Shown: in pieces, positions 45,904 to 54,466 of the stretch
How positions within the stretch are numbered: position 1 is the stretch's first letter
Layout: each line of letters begins with the position of its first letter
DNA from: an uncultured Clostridia bacterium
GTDB lineage: Bacteria; Bacillota; Clostridia; Oscillospirales; Acutalibacteraceae
Direction: 5' to 3'
DNA length: 64,000 bases
NCBI GenBank assembly: GCA_946407065.1
Contig: CAMJMQ010000001.1
Coordinates: forward strand, 124,001-188,000
The notes under the pieces: model-generated
Databases searched by the model: none
Told to the model about the DNA's origin: nothing
Seen by the model: the letters and a program-made list of their open reading frames with translations, nothing else
Made by a program: the position numbers and the translations under genes

Positions 45904-47814
45904 TTACTTTTCGAGATGAATCAACAAATCATCAAGCATATCGCCTAATTGATCCGCCGGTTCTTGTTCTCCCTTATCTTTACTCTCTATCATTTCCAAC
46001 AGCTGCTCATCAGACAAGCATAGAATCAATTTTCCTGTTTCGCGAAGACTTCCTTTTACCGCTTTCATCGCATGCTTGTCAGCTCCTTCTCTGGAAATAA
46101 TGACAGCTACTTTGCGCAAGGCTTTTTCGTAAAGATATTTTTCTGTAGTATATATTTCCTTTTGCCCTATCTTCTCTCTCGTGTTTTTGAATTCAAAGAC
46201 GATATATTTGGTGTTGAAGTATTTCTTGATGGTATCAAAAAAGTCCTGATTGATTCCGGCTTTGATTCTGCAACACAAGTCAAAGCGATACAGACCATCA
46301 TTGGATCGTTCCTGTGTTTTCCATAGTGTTAAGTAGTCGCCGAGTACATATTTCAGTATTTCAACACACGCATCCTCGTAAGCTCTGAAATGCTCCGTTC
46401 CCGGTTTGATTCCGGACAGCTTCTGTGCCCAATTCGTGTCATGCTCCGCATCAGGCTCAACCTCCGGTTTTGCCGAATTATCCCACACAATACCGACAGC
46501 AGGAGCTTTAGCCTTAATACTATCGATGGAATAATCCAAAAAGGAGATAAACTCAGTTTTAATCTCGGGATAATCCTCGAATAGCCAAAGTAAGTTGCCT
46601 ACATCCCAAATATGTATTCCGTAAGCATCTAAGCACTGCGCTTTCATTTCGTCCGACACTTCATTTGCGACGGTCAGAATGATGGTTCCCTCTGCCTTTA
46701 AATCAGAGAGTTGCTTACAGGCATCTTGAATCCTTGAAGGATTGACGGTGCGACCGGTATAGAGTTTCAACTCGAGAAGTAGTAACTGCTGTGGTGTTTT
46801 CACCCGAAAATCTATTCTATAATCACTAGTCGGAAGCTCTCTTTTCACCTCCATATCATTAGTCGGATGACTTAGTAAAAGAGACTTCAAATAACGATAA
46901 AACAAATTTTCAAATAAACGCCCTCTACTAACAGGTCTGTTATATACCAATCCTTTGGCGATCTGTTTAACGATAGTAATATTCTCCGAATACATCAAAG
47001 CCTTATACAGCCAAGATCTGTTTCTCACATCTGAAAAGTTATAATGCTCGGGAAACGCTTTTATATTGGCTATTTCGCGATGGGTGATCCTTCTCGGTCT
47101 GTTATGATCTCTAACAAGAGGAATCCTCAACGTATTCCATTTTATGATATCTGTCGGTCTGTACTCTCCGTTGCTCCAACAAAAATACGGGCCGCCTTCT
47201 AAATCATCATATGAAATATGGTGTGGATTAATCTCGTAATACCACGAATCAATAGGATGATCAATTTCTAAAAAGTCCTCAGGATAGTAATGCTGTTTAG
47301 ACATATCAAAATCAGGGAAACGCAATGGGGCATGATTATCATTTCGTGTTCCTATTATGCAGAGCGTACGTTCTCTGATCGGAAGTCCTAACGCTTCTCC
47401 TACATCTATCAAACGATATGACAGGCGGTATCCAATACGATTGATTCTATCCAGGAATCCCGGAAGCAGCGTTTTGCCTCCTGCCGGGTCCACAAAAAAC
47501 AGAATGGCACGCGGACGACAGCCATCAATTATATCCAACATCTGCATTTCTTGCTGAATCGGGCGCTCCGACCGGAGCGCGTTTCCCGATGGCTGTTTAA
47601 TATGTATCCGCGCCGCCAAAAGAGCCGGTTCTTCCCAAGCGCCATACTCCTCTCTTGTAGGGATTCGATCAAAGATCGGCGCATTGATGTTCCTCTCATG
47701 AACTGATCGTGCTTTTGGGTCAGTTTCATAAGCCGCTATCACTTGATAGCCGGCTTTTTCTATTCCCATGGTTAATGAGCCTAAGCCCGCATTGATCACA
47801 ACAGCTGTGTTCAT
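45904..47814 (-). CDS. Degenerate cytosine-methyltransferase domain fused to two PD-(D/E)XK-like nuclease domains
   Basis: A 636-residue protein. Residues 1-285 look like a C5 DNA methyltransferase: the SAM loop is VVINAGLGSLTMGIEKAGYQ, the acidic contact is AAYETDP, LGLPIRERTLCIIGTRN matches motif VIII, and RRITHREIANIKAFPEHYNF matches motif IX. The catalytic PCQ motif is absent (HIKQPSGNALRSERPI stands there), so methylation is unlikely. Residues about 295-400 hold SDYRIDFRVKTPQQLLLLEL-K, and about 500-545 YRFDLCCRI...YIVFEFKN, each the D-(x)n-ExK core of a restriction-like nuclease. It is a single gene with AGGAGACTACT before ATG 47814. A DNA-reading dead methylase guiding nucleases, as in restriction or anti-phage defence, is an inference. 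Confidence 0.7.
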   Translation of the reverse strand: MNTAVVINAGLGSLTMGIEKAGYQVIAAYETDPKARSVHERNINAPIFDRIPTREEYGAWEEPALLAARIHIKQPSGNALRSERPIQQEMQMLDIIDGCRPRAILFFVDPAGGKTLLPGFLDRINRIGYRLSYRLIDVGEALGLPIRERTLCIIGTRNDNHAPLRFPDFDMSKQHYYPEDFLEIDHPIDSWYYEINPHHISYDDLEGGPYFCWSNGEYRPTDIIKWNTLRIPLVRDHNRPRRITHREIANIKAFPEHYNFSDVRNRSWLYKALMYSENITIVKQIAKGLVYNRPVSRGRLFENLFYRYLKSLLLSHPTNDMEVKRELPTSDYRIDFRVKTPQQLLLLELKLYTGRTVNPSRIQDACKQLSDLKAEGTIILTVANEVSDEMKAQCLDAYGIHIWDVGNLLWLFEDYPEIKTEFISFLDYSIDSIKAKAPAVGIVWDNSAKPEVEPDAEHDTNWAQKLSGIKPGTEHFRAYEDACVEILKYVLGDYLTLWKTQERSNDGLYRFDLCCRIKAGINQDFFDTIKKYFNTKYIVFEFKNTREKIGQKEIYTTEKYLYEKALRKVAVIISREGADKHAMKAVKGSLRETGKLILCLSDEQLLEMIESKDKGEQEPADQLGDMLDDLLIHLEK

Positions 47815-47954
47815 AGTAGTCTCCTAAAACTTGCTTTATAAAGTTCTTTTACCGTCTTTGAAATAGTTTACAATTGAATTCTATCACGAAACATAAAATA
47901 TGGCAACCGAGAAAGAAAAGATTCATTTCTTAGTCTGCCATACTCTTATAAATC

Positions 47955-47996
47955 AACCCAACCTATTAGTTTCTCAGATAAACAATAGGTTGGGTT
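47955..47996. terminator. Bidirectional-type hairpin outside the left inverted repeat
   Basis: AACCCAACCTATT and AATAGGTTGGGTT form a perfect 13-bp stem with a 16-base loop, followed by AGTTGTTG on the plus strand. It would block read-through toward the TIR-STAND gene, so that gene's promoter should lie after 47997. The other bases of 47815-47954 hold the promoter region of the 45904-47814 gene. Confidence 0.65.
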
Positions 47997-48013
47997 AGTT
48001 GTTGATTATCAAT

Positions 48014-48041
48014 CTCACAATAACTATTTATTATTGTTAGG
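48014..48041 (+). repeat. Left 28-bp inverted repeat, putative recombinase site
   Basis: It begins CTCACAATAA, then CTATTTA, then TTATTGTTAGG. It is the exact reverse complement of 53061-53088. Its own layout of two opposed arms around a 7-bp centre is that of a tyrosine-recombinase core site. The flanking bases do not match those of the right copy. Confidence 0.93.
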
Positions 48042-48103
48042 AAATAAATCTTGTGTTTACCAGTTCGCAAGTTTAGAGATATTGATTTTGAAGGAGAAGG
48101 TAT

Positions 48104-50977
48104 ATGAAGAAATATAAGTACTCTGTTGCGTTATCTTTTTCTGGGAAACAACGTTCATATGTTGAAAGAGTCTCTAATGAATTAAGCCGTCTTCATGTGC
48201 AACATTTCTATGATTTCAACGAACAAGAAAACCTTTGGGGAAAAGATCTCGCAAAGTACTTAGATAAAATCTATTATGAAGATGCAGAGTTTTTTGTGCC
48301 TTTTATTTCAAAGGATTATGCCGAAACAGTTTGGCCAAATCTCGAATTATCAGCTGCTCTTGACCGAAATATGAATGATCTTCGTCCCAATTTTCAAAGG
48401 TATATTCTTCCTGTCTATTTTGACAACATAAGACTTCCTGGCATACCTAAGTCAATTGGATACTACGACGCAAATAAGATATCTCCTGAAGAGCTTGCAA
48501 AAGCAATATATAACAAACTCTTTTCAGCAGGCGATAATTCACACCGCTATGCTACTATTAAGAAATCAGTTAGTGAGTTAGGTGATTTATTAGAGAGGTT
48601 TTCACTTGCACAGACAAATATTTTAAAAGAAGTAAATAGCAGCCACACAGAACGAATATGTGCTATTTGTAATAAAACTATGCCCTTACGCATTGTTTTA
48701 GTTTATGGTGAACGAGGGCTTGGAAAAAGAAGCAGCATATATAGGTCTTTTTTAGAGATAAAAGAAAAGGTGATATATTATATTCGTCCGTTTTATGAAA
48801 TCAGATATAAATATGATAGCATAATTCAGTCATTAGGCTTAGATGTAAGAGATTTACTCTCCCAAACCGATCTTGATTTTGAAAGCAGTATAAAACGTAG
48901 TGCCATTTCATTATTTTCTGAAAAGCCCTCAGTCGTTTACGTTGAGCATTATCATATGTTTGATAAGGAATCACGTAGCTTTCTATATGAATTAGCGTAT
49001 TCATTATTAGTTAGGCATACACAAAAAGACGTCTGCTTTATTATTGAACTTGACACAGATACTGATACGAATCTTATAGATTCCTTCTATGAATTAGTTC
49101 CTAATCAAATAGAACTCATTGAATTTAGTCGATTAACAAAAGAGGAGATCACATCATGTTTCTATAACTACTGTAGAGACATTGAAATATCAAAAAAAAA
49201 CCTAAAATATATTATTCATTCTTCTTTAGGAAATATTATGTACTTAAATGTTATAATTAATTATTTGGAAGGTTCAGGATATATAAAGGAAATCGACGGA
49301 CATTATGTCTGTAATCATTTACCGGAGGGAGCATTAGCTGATGTAATAAGAAAATATCTTATTCAGAGATATAATAAACTAAATGAACCACTCAAAGATG
49401 TACTATCCAAGTCATCGATTCTTGGATGTACTTTTGATATAGAACATCTTCAGACACCATTTCGAATTATAAATGCCGTAGAAAAGTTGTCAAGAATTGA
49501 ACGTATTTCAAACTTAATTGAGCACTACACTAACGAAATCTATGCTTTTGAAACAAAAGATGTATATGAGTTCATACAAAGCAATATTCCTAGTGAATTA
49601 CAGCTAGAATGGCATAGTGTTTTAGCGCATTACTTTCAACAATTATATAATCGTACAAAGAGACGCAACAAAACGCTAAGTATAGAAAAAGATATATCAC
49701 TAGTTTACCGCATAGCAAAGCATTTTAAATATGCAGAGAATTATCAAGATGCATTATCTTATTTCCGTCAACTTGTCTTGCTGTATTTAAAAATATGTGA
49801 TTACAAAAATAATTTGACGGTAATCGAAGATATTCGGTTTATTATCAGTCATCTTGATATTGATGATAATAAGATGGATCAAATTGAATATGAAATCACA
49901 ATTGCAAGTGCAGAATGTTATAAGGGGTTAGGACAATATAATGAGGCTCATGATTTTTACATGGAAGCATTATCATTCATCAGTGAAACAGATTATTCTA
50001 AAGAGTTAATCGATGTTTTCTATAACAAATGTTATTGTTTATATATGATGGGAAGGGTAATAGAAGCACAGGATATTTTGACTTTTATTTGTCAACATTT
50101 TAATCTAAAGGATAAAAACAAAAAAGATTACATTCGAATCATATCATTATTAGCTTCAATATGTGATTCAACCAATAATACGACAATGCAGAAAAAGCTC
50201 TATATTGAGGCACTAACCTATTATAGAGAGAACAAATGTGAAAAGGAATATTATGAGTTGTTAAAAATGGCTAGTATGGTTTTTGATGAAAGCATTGCTA
50301 TTGAAATGGAAAGGGAGGCTGTTAGATACTTTAGAAACAACCAAAGCGTAAGGAACTTAGCTGAAACCCTCCATAACCTTGCAACAACCGAACTATATCT
50401 ATTAAAAATGGAATCTGTAGATAAATATCTACAGGAAAGCATTTCACTTTTTGACATTTTCGGCAGCAAAGCAGTACACTATCCACTTAATACTAAGGGA
50501 ATAGTTGAAATGGTAATAAATCAAAACTACAGTGAAGCCATTTCAACTCTTACTTCTGCATTATCTTTTAGCACAGAAAAGTATTCTGAGATTGCAATAA
50601 GAGTCAATCTTATTCAATGTTTTCTCCAACTCAAGAATTATGAAGAAGCATATAAAATGATTTTGCTTGTAGATGAATTAATCAAAAACGTGCCTCATGG
50701 AGTTGTTCCAGTATACGAAACTTTTCACTTGCTAAACTGGTTATTCTTTTTCTTTCATAAAAACGAGTATGAAAAATGTGAAGTATATCTCAAAAAGCTG
50801 AATAAACAATGTGACATTGAAGAAAGGCATAAGTATATAGCTAGATCAATGCGTTATATTATTAGAAAAAAAGGGGAGAAAAAAACTAGGAATACAGCAG
50901 GTACAGCACCTTATCCAATTTATCGTTCTTGTGTAGAAAAAGGCTTATTTTTTGCAACACTACGTTTCTTTGAATAA
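48104..50977 (+). CDS. TIR-STAND-TPR protein (NLR-like defence protein)
   Basis: A 957-residue protein. Residues 1-140 are a TIR domain (YKYSVALSFSGKQRSYVERV at the start; VWPNLELSAALD with Glu81 as the likely NADase glutamate). About residues 195-480 are a STAND-type NTPase: the P-loop is VYGERGLGKRSS (202-211), and Walker B is degenerate (SVVYVEHYHMFD). The C-terminal half is helical TPR-like repeats (YEITIASAECYKGLGQYNEA, AETLHNLATTELYLLKMESV). TIR-STAND proteins of bacteria sense phage and then deplete NAD or make a cyclic signal. Strong AAGGAGAAGGTAT precedes ATG 48104. The gene is very AT-rich and is the left gene of the 28-bp inverted-repeat segment. Confidence 0.87.
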   Translation: MKKYKYSVALSFSGKQRSYVERVSNELSRLHVQHFYDFNEQENLWGKDLAKYLDKIYYEDAEFFVPFISKDYAETVWPNLELSAALDRNMNDLRPNFQRYILPVYFDNIRLPGIPKSIGYYDANKISPEELAKAIYNKLFSAGDNSHRYATIKKSVSELGDLLERFSLAQTNILKEVNSSHTERICAICNKTMPLRIVLVYGERGLGKRSSIYRSFLEIKEKVIYYIRPFYEIRYKYDSIIQSLGLDVRDLLSQTDLDFESSIKRSAISLFSEKPSVVYVEHYHMFDKESRSFLYELAYSLLVRHTQKDVCFIIELDTDTDTNLIDSFYELVPNQIELIEFSRLTKEEITSCFYNYCRDIEISKKNLKYIIHSSLGNIMYLNVIINYLEGSGYIKEIDGHYVCNHLPEGALADVIRKYLIQRYNKLNEPLKDVLSKSSILGCTFDIEHLQTPFRIINAVEKLSRIERISNLIEHYTNEIYAFETKDVYEFIQSNIPSELQLEWHSVLAHYFQQLYNRTKRRNKTLSIEKDISLVYRIAKHFKYAENYQDALSYFRQLVLLYLKICDYKNNLTVIEDIRFIISHLDIDDNKMDQIEYEITIASAECYKGLGQYNEAHDFYMEALSFISETDYSKELIDVFYNKCYCLYMMGRVIEAQDILTFICQHFNLKDKNKKDYIRIISLLASICDSTNNTTMQKKLYIEALTYYRENKCEKEYYELLKMASMVFDESIAIEMEREAVRYFRNNQSVRNLAETLHNLATTELYLLKMESVDKYLQESISLFDIFGSKAVHYPLNTKGIVEMVINQNYSEAISTLTSALSFSTEKYSEIAIRVNLIQCFLQLKNYEEAYKMILLVDELIKNVPHGVVPVYETFHLLNWLFFFFHKNEYEKCEVYLKKLNKQCDIEERHKYIARSMRYIIRKKGEKKTRNTAGTAPYPIYRSCVEKGLFFATLRFFE

Positions 50978-50986
50978 TTGACAGCA

Positions 50987-51976
50987 TTAATCCTTCATAA
51001 ACCTTTTTAATGCATTATATAGTATTTCTTCATATATATATCCAAGCTTATAATTACTGTATTCACAACACTTGCCAAACCCACTATCAGGATCAACATT
51101 TGGAAGTGGTGTCAATTCTAATAGATAGTAGTTTCCCTGAGTATCTATTCGATAATCAGCTCTACTATAGTCACAACACTCCAAAAACTGGTGCAGTCTT
51201 ATAGCATCTGCTTCAATACTTTGGAGCAAATTATCGGGAATGTTAGCAGGTACTTTTGTACATGTATCATCGTACTTATCTTCAGCACTATATATATGAA
51301 TATTGGATCCATTCTTACGAACAACTTCTACCGTACCAATACATTTAGTGCTTTCTTTATCATATAGTATTGAGGTTGTAAATTCTCTTCCGGGAATATA
51401 TGATTCACACAGTAAAGGTTGATGATAAATGGTTAGTAGTTCGTTAACAACGTCGCTCAAAGAGCTGGAATCATTAACAAATCTTACTCCAGAACTACTG
51501 CCTTCATAGTTTGGTTTAATGATCCAAGGAGGAGACACATCGTCAGGAATTCTGGCAATATCATTTTGGTGATTTATTATGTAGAACGAAGGAGTTGGTA
51601 TACCTAGATAATTTGCCATTATTTTTGTGTGTGCTTTATTTAAAGTTAATCCAAGTGTATATGCATCAGATCCAGAAAAAGGAATATGGTTTATTTCAAA
51701 CAATGACGGCAACCAACCTTCTCGGTTTCTGCTAATAATTCCTTCAGCTGTATTTAATACAATATCCACTTCAGGAAAACACTTTTCAATAAACATATTA
51801 AATATCTTCTCATAATTACCTAGAAGAATAACAGTGTGACCGCGTTGTTCTAGAGTTCGTTTTATAACACTAATCTCAGCAAGCGTACTAAAATCACAAT
51901 GTTTGTATCCTTCTGAAGAAATGTTATAATCCTCTTTTACATCATATGCTATTCCGATTTTTAGTTTTTTTCTCAT
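50987..51976 (-). CDS. ATP-grasp ligase, D-alanine-D-alanine ligase-like
   Basis: A 329-residue ATP-grasp enzyme. SPPWIIKPNYEGSSSGVRFV and PLLCESYIPGREFTTSILYD form the ATP site, and YSRADYRIDTQGNYYLLELT with PLPNVDPDSGF the metal and acceptor site in the Ddl pattern. It would join a carboxylate to an amine using ATP. It follows a KamA-family gene by 21 bp on the same strand, and its stop is 9 bp from the TIR-STAND stop. The pair suggests that a beta-amino acid made by the aminomutase is coupled to another molecule. It is distinct from housekeeping Ddl by context and shorter length. Confidence 0.85.
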   Translation of the reverse strand: MRKKLKIGIAYDVKEDYNISSEGYKHCDFSTLAEISVIKRTLEQRGHTVILLGNYEKIFNMFIEKCFPEVDIVLNTAEGIISRNREGWLPSLFEINHIPFSGSDAYTLGLTLNKAHTKIMANYLGIPTPSFYIINHQNDIARIPDDVSPPWIIKPNYEGSSSGVRFVNDSSSLSDVVNELLTIYHQPLLCESYIPGREFTTSILYDKESTKCIGTVEVVRKNGSNIHIYSAEDKYDDTCTKVPANIPDNLLQSIEADAIRLHQFLECCDYSRADYRIDTQGNYYLLELTPLPNVDPDSGFGKCCEYSNYKLGYIYEEILYNALKRFMKD

Positions 51977-51997
51977 GTTAACCCCTCAGTCATAGTC

Positions 51998-53020
51998 TTA
52001 GATAAGACTGTAAGTGCATCTGCCATGTGTAGAAGCCAGACTAATATTTTCATCTGATATACCTGTAATCGAACAAGGAGCTAGAACCATTTTTCCTAGT
52101 TCTGGAGTGTCGACGACGAATTTTGGTATAGCAAATCCGCTCATTGTATTGTTTAAACTGTTAATTATCCTGATGCCCTCTAAAACACTTGCAACATATT
52201 CCTCGCAACCTTTGACCTTATCACATTGATATAAATAATAGGGTTTAACTTTGATAGAAACGAGTTCGTTAAATAATTCGCGTAAAGCATCCTCGTTATT
52301 ATTAATGCCAGCTAACAGAACCGTCTGACTACCTAGAGGTATTCCCGTGTTAGCGAGAGAAATGATTGCTCTTTTGCTCTCAGTAGTTAATTCAGAAATA
52401 TGATTAATATGTATGTTTATATAAAGATTATTGTATTTTCCTAAAGCATTTAAGAGATCTGCGTCAATACGCATAGGAAGTGTAATCGGAATCCTTGTTC
52501 CAATACGTATCACTTTAATCTGTTTTAGTGAACTTACAGCATCAAGAATTCTTATAATTCGTGCATTATCGAGAATTAATGGGTCTCCACCGGTAATTAA
52601 CAAATCAGAGATTTCTTTATGACAACATAAATAATCAAGAACTTGTCCAAGATTCTCATTGTACGGATGATGATTTTGGGTGATTCGCTGTCTAGTACAG
52701 AATTGACAATAACAAGCGCATTGATTTGTAGAAACATAGATTGCCTTGTTTTTATATCGATGCACTAAATTATCTATAGGTGAATAATGAGTTTCTTGAA
52801 GATAATCATCTTTAAATGAAATAGTATTTTTTTCTTTAAAGGGAATGAATTGCTTGCGTATCTGTGGATTTCCATTCTTTATCATTTCAAGGACGTAAGG
52901 TGTAATACGGATTCTTTTTTCTATAGCTGAAATCTCTGCGTTAGTTAATTCTATAATACTGGAAAGCTCTGAGAAGCTATAAACACTATTCATAATCTGA
53001 TAATCTGTTTTGTTATTCAT
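51998..53020 (-). CDS. KamA/EpmB-family radical SAM aminomutase
   Basis: A 340-residue radical SAM protein. STNQCACYCQFCTRQR holds the CxxxCxxC [4Fe-4S] motif, LLITGGDPLIL the GGD-type SAM contact, and IRIGTRIPITLPMRI and PYYLYQCDKVKG are signatures of the lysine 2,3-aminomutase family with PLP. The length is close to EpmB (about 340) rather than to full KamA (about 416). The likely reaction is migration of an alpha-amino group to the beta position of lysine or a similar amino acid. GAGGATCAT precedes ATG 53020. Its 5' leader runs through the right 28-bp inverted repeat. Confidence 0.87.
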   Translation of the reverse strand: MNNKTDYQIMNSVYSFSELSSIIELTNAEISAIEKRIRITPYVLEMIKNGNPQIRKQFIPFKEKNTISFKDDYLQETHYSPIDNLVHRYKNKAIYVSTNQCACYCQFCTRQRITQNHHPYNENLGQVLDYLCCHKEISDLLITGGDPLILDNARIIRILDAVSSLKQIKVIRIGTRIPITLPMRIDADLLNALGKYNNLYINIHINHISELTTESKRAIISLANTGIPLGSQTVLLAGINNNEDALRELFNELVSIKVKPYYLYQCDKVKGCEEYVASVLEGIRIINSLNNTMSGFAIPKFVVDTPELGKMVLAPCSITGISDENISLASTHGRCTYSLI

Positions 53021-53060
53021 ATGATCCTCACTGTCCGGTATAAAAGTCTGAACTCAAAAA

Positions 53061-53088
53061 CCTAACAATAATAAATAGTTATTGTGAG
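53061..53088 (-). repeat. Right 28-bp inverted repeat, putative recombinase site
   Basis: On the plus strand CCTAACAATAA, then TAAATAG, then TTATTGTGAG; it is an exact inverted copy of 48014-48041. It lies 65 bp upstream of the tyrosine recombinase start and 40 bp upstream of the KamA-family start. Confidence 0.93.
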
Positions 53089-53153
53089 TTCATTTATACT
53101 TTCACCTCGAAATCTGATAGAATTAAAGTAACTATCATTTTTTGAGGTGTGCT

Positions 53154-54065
53154 ATGCTAAACTACTTTGATTTAACTTCAAACTTTCTCTCTGCTATGCA
53201 ATCGACTAAGAATCTATCCGCAAAAACGGTTATTGCTTATCAGTCGGATTTATCCGACTTCTGCAGGTTTATCAGTAATCGTGAAATATCAGATGAGACG
53301 ATAATCAGTTACGTTCAGCACCTTAACCAAAAGGGGCTGAAAGGCAGTACGATCAATCGCAAATTAGTTGTACTAAAAATGCTGTTTGACTATCTATATC
53401 AAAACCATTACATCAGCCAAAACTATTTCATCACTCACAAGTTCAAATTCAAGAAGGAGAGAAAGCTCCCTAAAACCATGACCGTTAAAGAAGTTTCTTT
53501 TCTGTTGCGGTATTTGGCCGCACAAAAGGAACAAGCATCTACTCCCTTTGCAAAATGGAAATGCGTTCGCAACCTTGCGTTGATTGATACGATCGCCAGC
53601 ACCGGTATTAGAGTGGCGGAGGCTTCATCAATATCTATTCATGATATTGCGATGACCGAACGAGTTATCCTGATTCACGGAAAAGGCCGCAAGCAAAGGC
53701 TGATATACATATCTTGTCCGCAAACATGGGACAATTTGATGCAGTGGATAAAAGTCAGAAAAGCATGTAATCCTATTACAGACAAGCTGTTTCTCAATCG
53801 ATACGGAGAACAGATCAGCATACATGGAATAGAGTATATTTTTAACTCTGTCAGAGATTCATGCGGGATCAATCCCCATGCCACGCCCCATTATCTGAGA
53901 CACACTTTTGCGACGAATCTGTTAGCAAACGGTGCGGATCTACGCTCCGTACAGGAGATCCTCGGCCACAGCAGCGTATCTACCACAGAGATTTATACCG
54001 AAGTAACTGTCAAAAGAAAGAAACAGGTTTTAAAAAGGTATAATTACAGGAACAGGCTGTCATGA
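53154..54065 (+). CDS. Tyrosine recombinase (XerC/D-like, invertase candidate)
   Basis: A 303-residue phage-integrase family protein (MLNYFDLTSNFLSAMQSTKN). The N-terminal SAM-like core-binding domain covers about residues 1-95. Catalytic residues are in STGIRVAEASS (Arg), HGKGRKQR (Lys), HYLRHTFAT (His and Arg), LGHSSVSTTEIYTEV (His and Tyr). The length and simple two-domain form match invertases and XerCD-like enzymes rather than large phage integrases. GAGGTGTGCT sets ATG 53154. It lies just outside the right inverted repeat and reads away from it, as invertase genes often do next to their target. Confidence 0.93.
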   Translation: MLNYFDLTSNFLSAMQSTKNLSAKTVIAYQSDLSDFCRFISNREISDETIISYVQHLNQKGLKGSTINRKLVVLKMLFDYLYQNHYISQNYFITHKFKFKKERKLPKTMTVKEVSFLLRYLAAQKEQASTPFAKWKCVRNLALIDTIASTGIRVAEASSISIHDIAMTERVILIHGKGRKQRLIYISCPQTWDNLMQWIKVRKACNPITDKLFLNRYGEQISIHGIEYIFNSVRDSCGINPHATPHYLRHTFATNLLANGADLRSVQEILGHSSVSTTEIYTEVTVKRKKQVLKRYNYRNRLS

Positions 54066-54378
54066 TCACTTATATTCTATTTTATAGTACCATATTTCTC
54101 AACCTTATTCCATATTGTGACACGGAGAAAAACAATAGCCCGATTTGTGTAAGGGATACAAAGAATCATAAACAGATTTGTGAATTTATTATGCTATAAG
54201 AGTAAAGGCGGAGTCATCAGCTCCGCTCGATCAAATGTGCTTAAGTTGTAACTCTATTGTAATAAAACGCATTTATACGCCACATCTTTTCTGTCTGAAT
54301 CATATTTGGGTAGGCTGCGATATGTCAAATAAACTATATATTCTTCCTGTTTCAGAGAAAGAATAGATAATATGATTG
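54066..54378. other. Gene-free stretch after the recombinase
   Basis: AT-rich, with one GGCGGAG-TCATCA-CTCCGC-like hairpin near 54206-54223 lacking a T-run. No coding sequence is convincing. Confidence 0.4.
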
Positions 54379-54426
54379 AAGCCTGTTGACGTATATTTAT
54401 TAACGTTAACAGGCTTGACTTTTTGT
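54379..54426 (+). terminator. Rho-independent terminator
   Basis: AAGCCTGTTGACGT pairs with AACGTTAACAGGCTT, followed by GACTTTTTG. On the minus strand it would also follow the XRE gene end. Confidence 0.7.
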
Positions 54427-54466
54427 ACCTAAATATTTGATGTGTTCCTAACATGGTGAGTATAAC

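Noticed and set aside
48014..53088. The 28-bp repeats as attachment sites of an excisable island
   Set aside because: They are inverted, so recombination between them would invert the segment rather than excise it.
54206..54223. Terminator after the tyrosine recombinase
   Set aside because: The hairpin has no T-run and is short; it was left as an unassigned structure.
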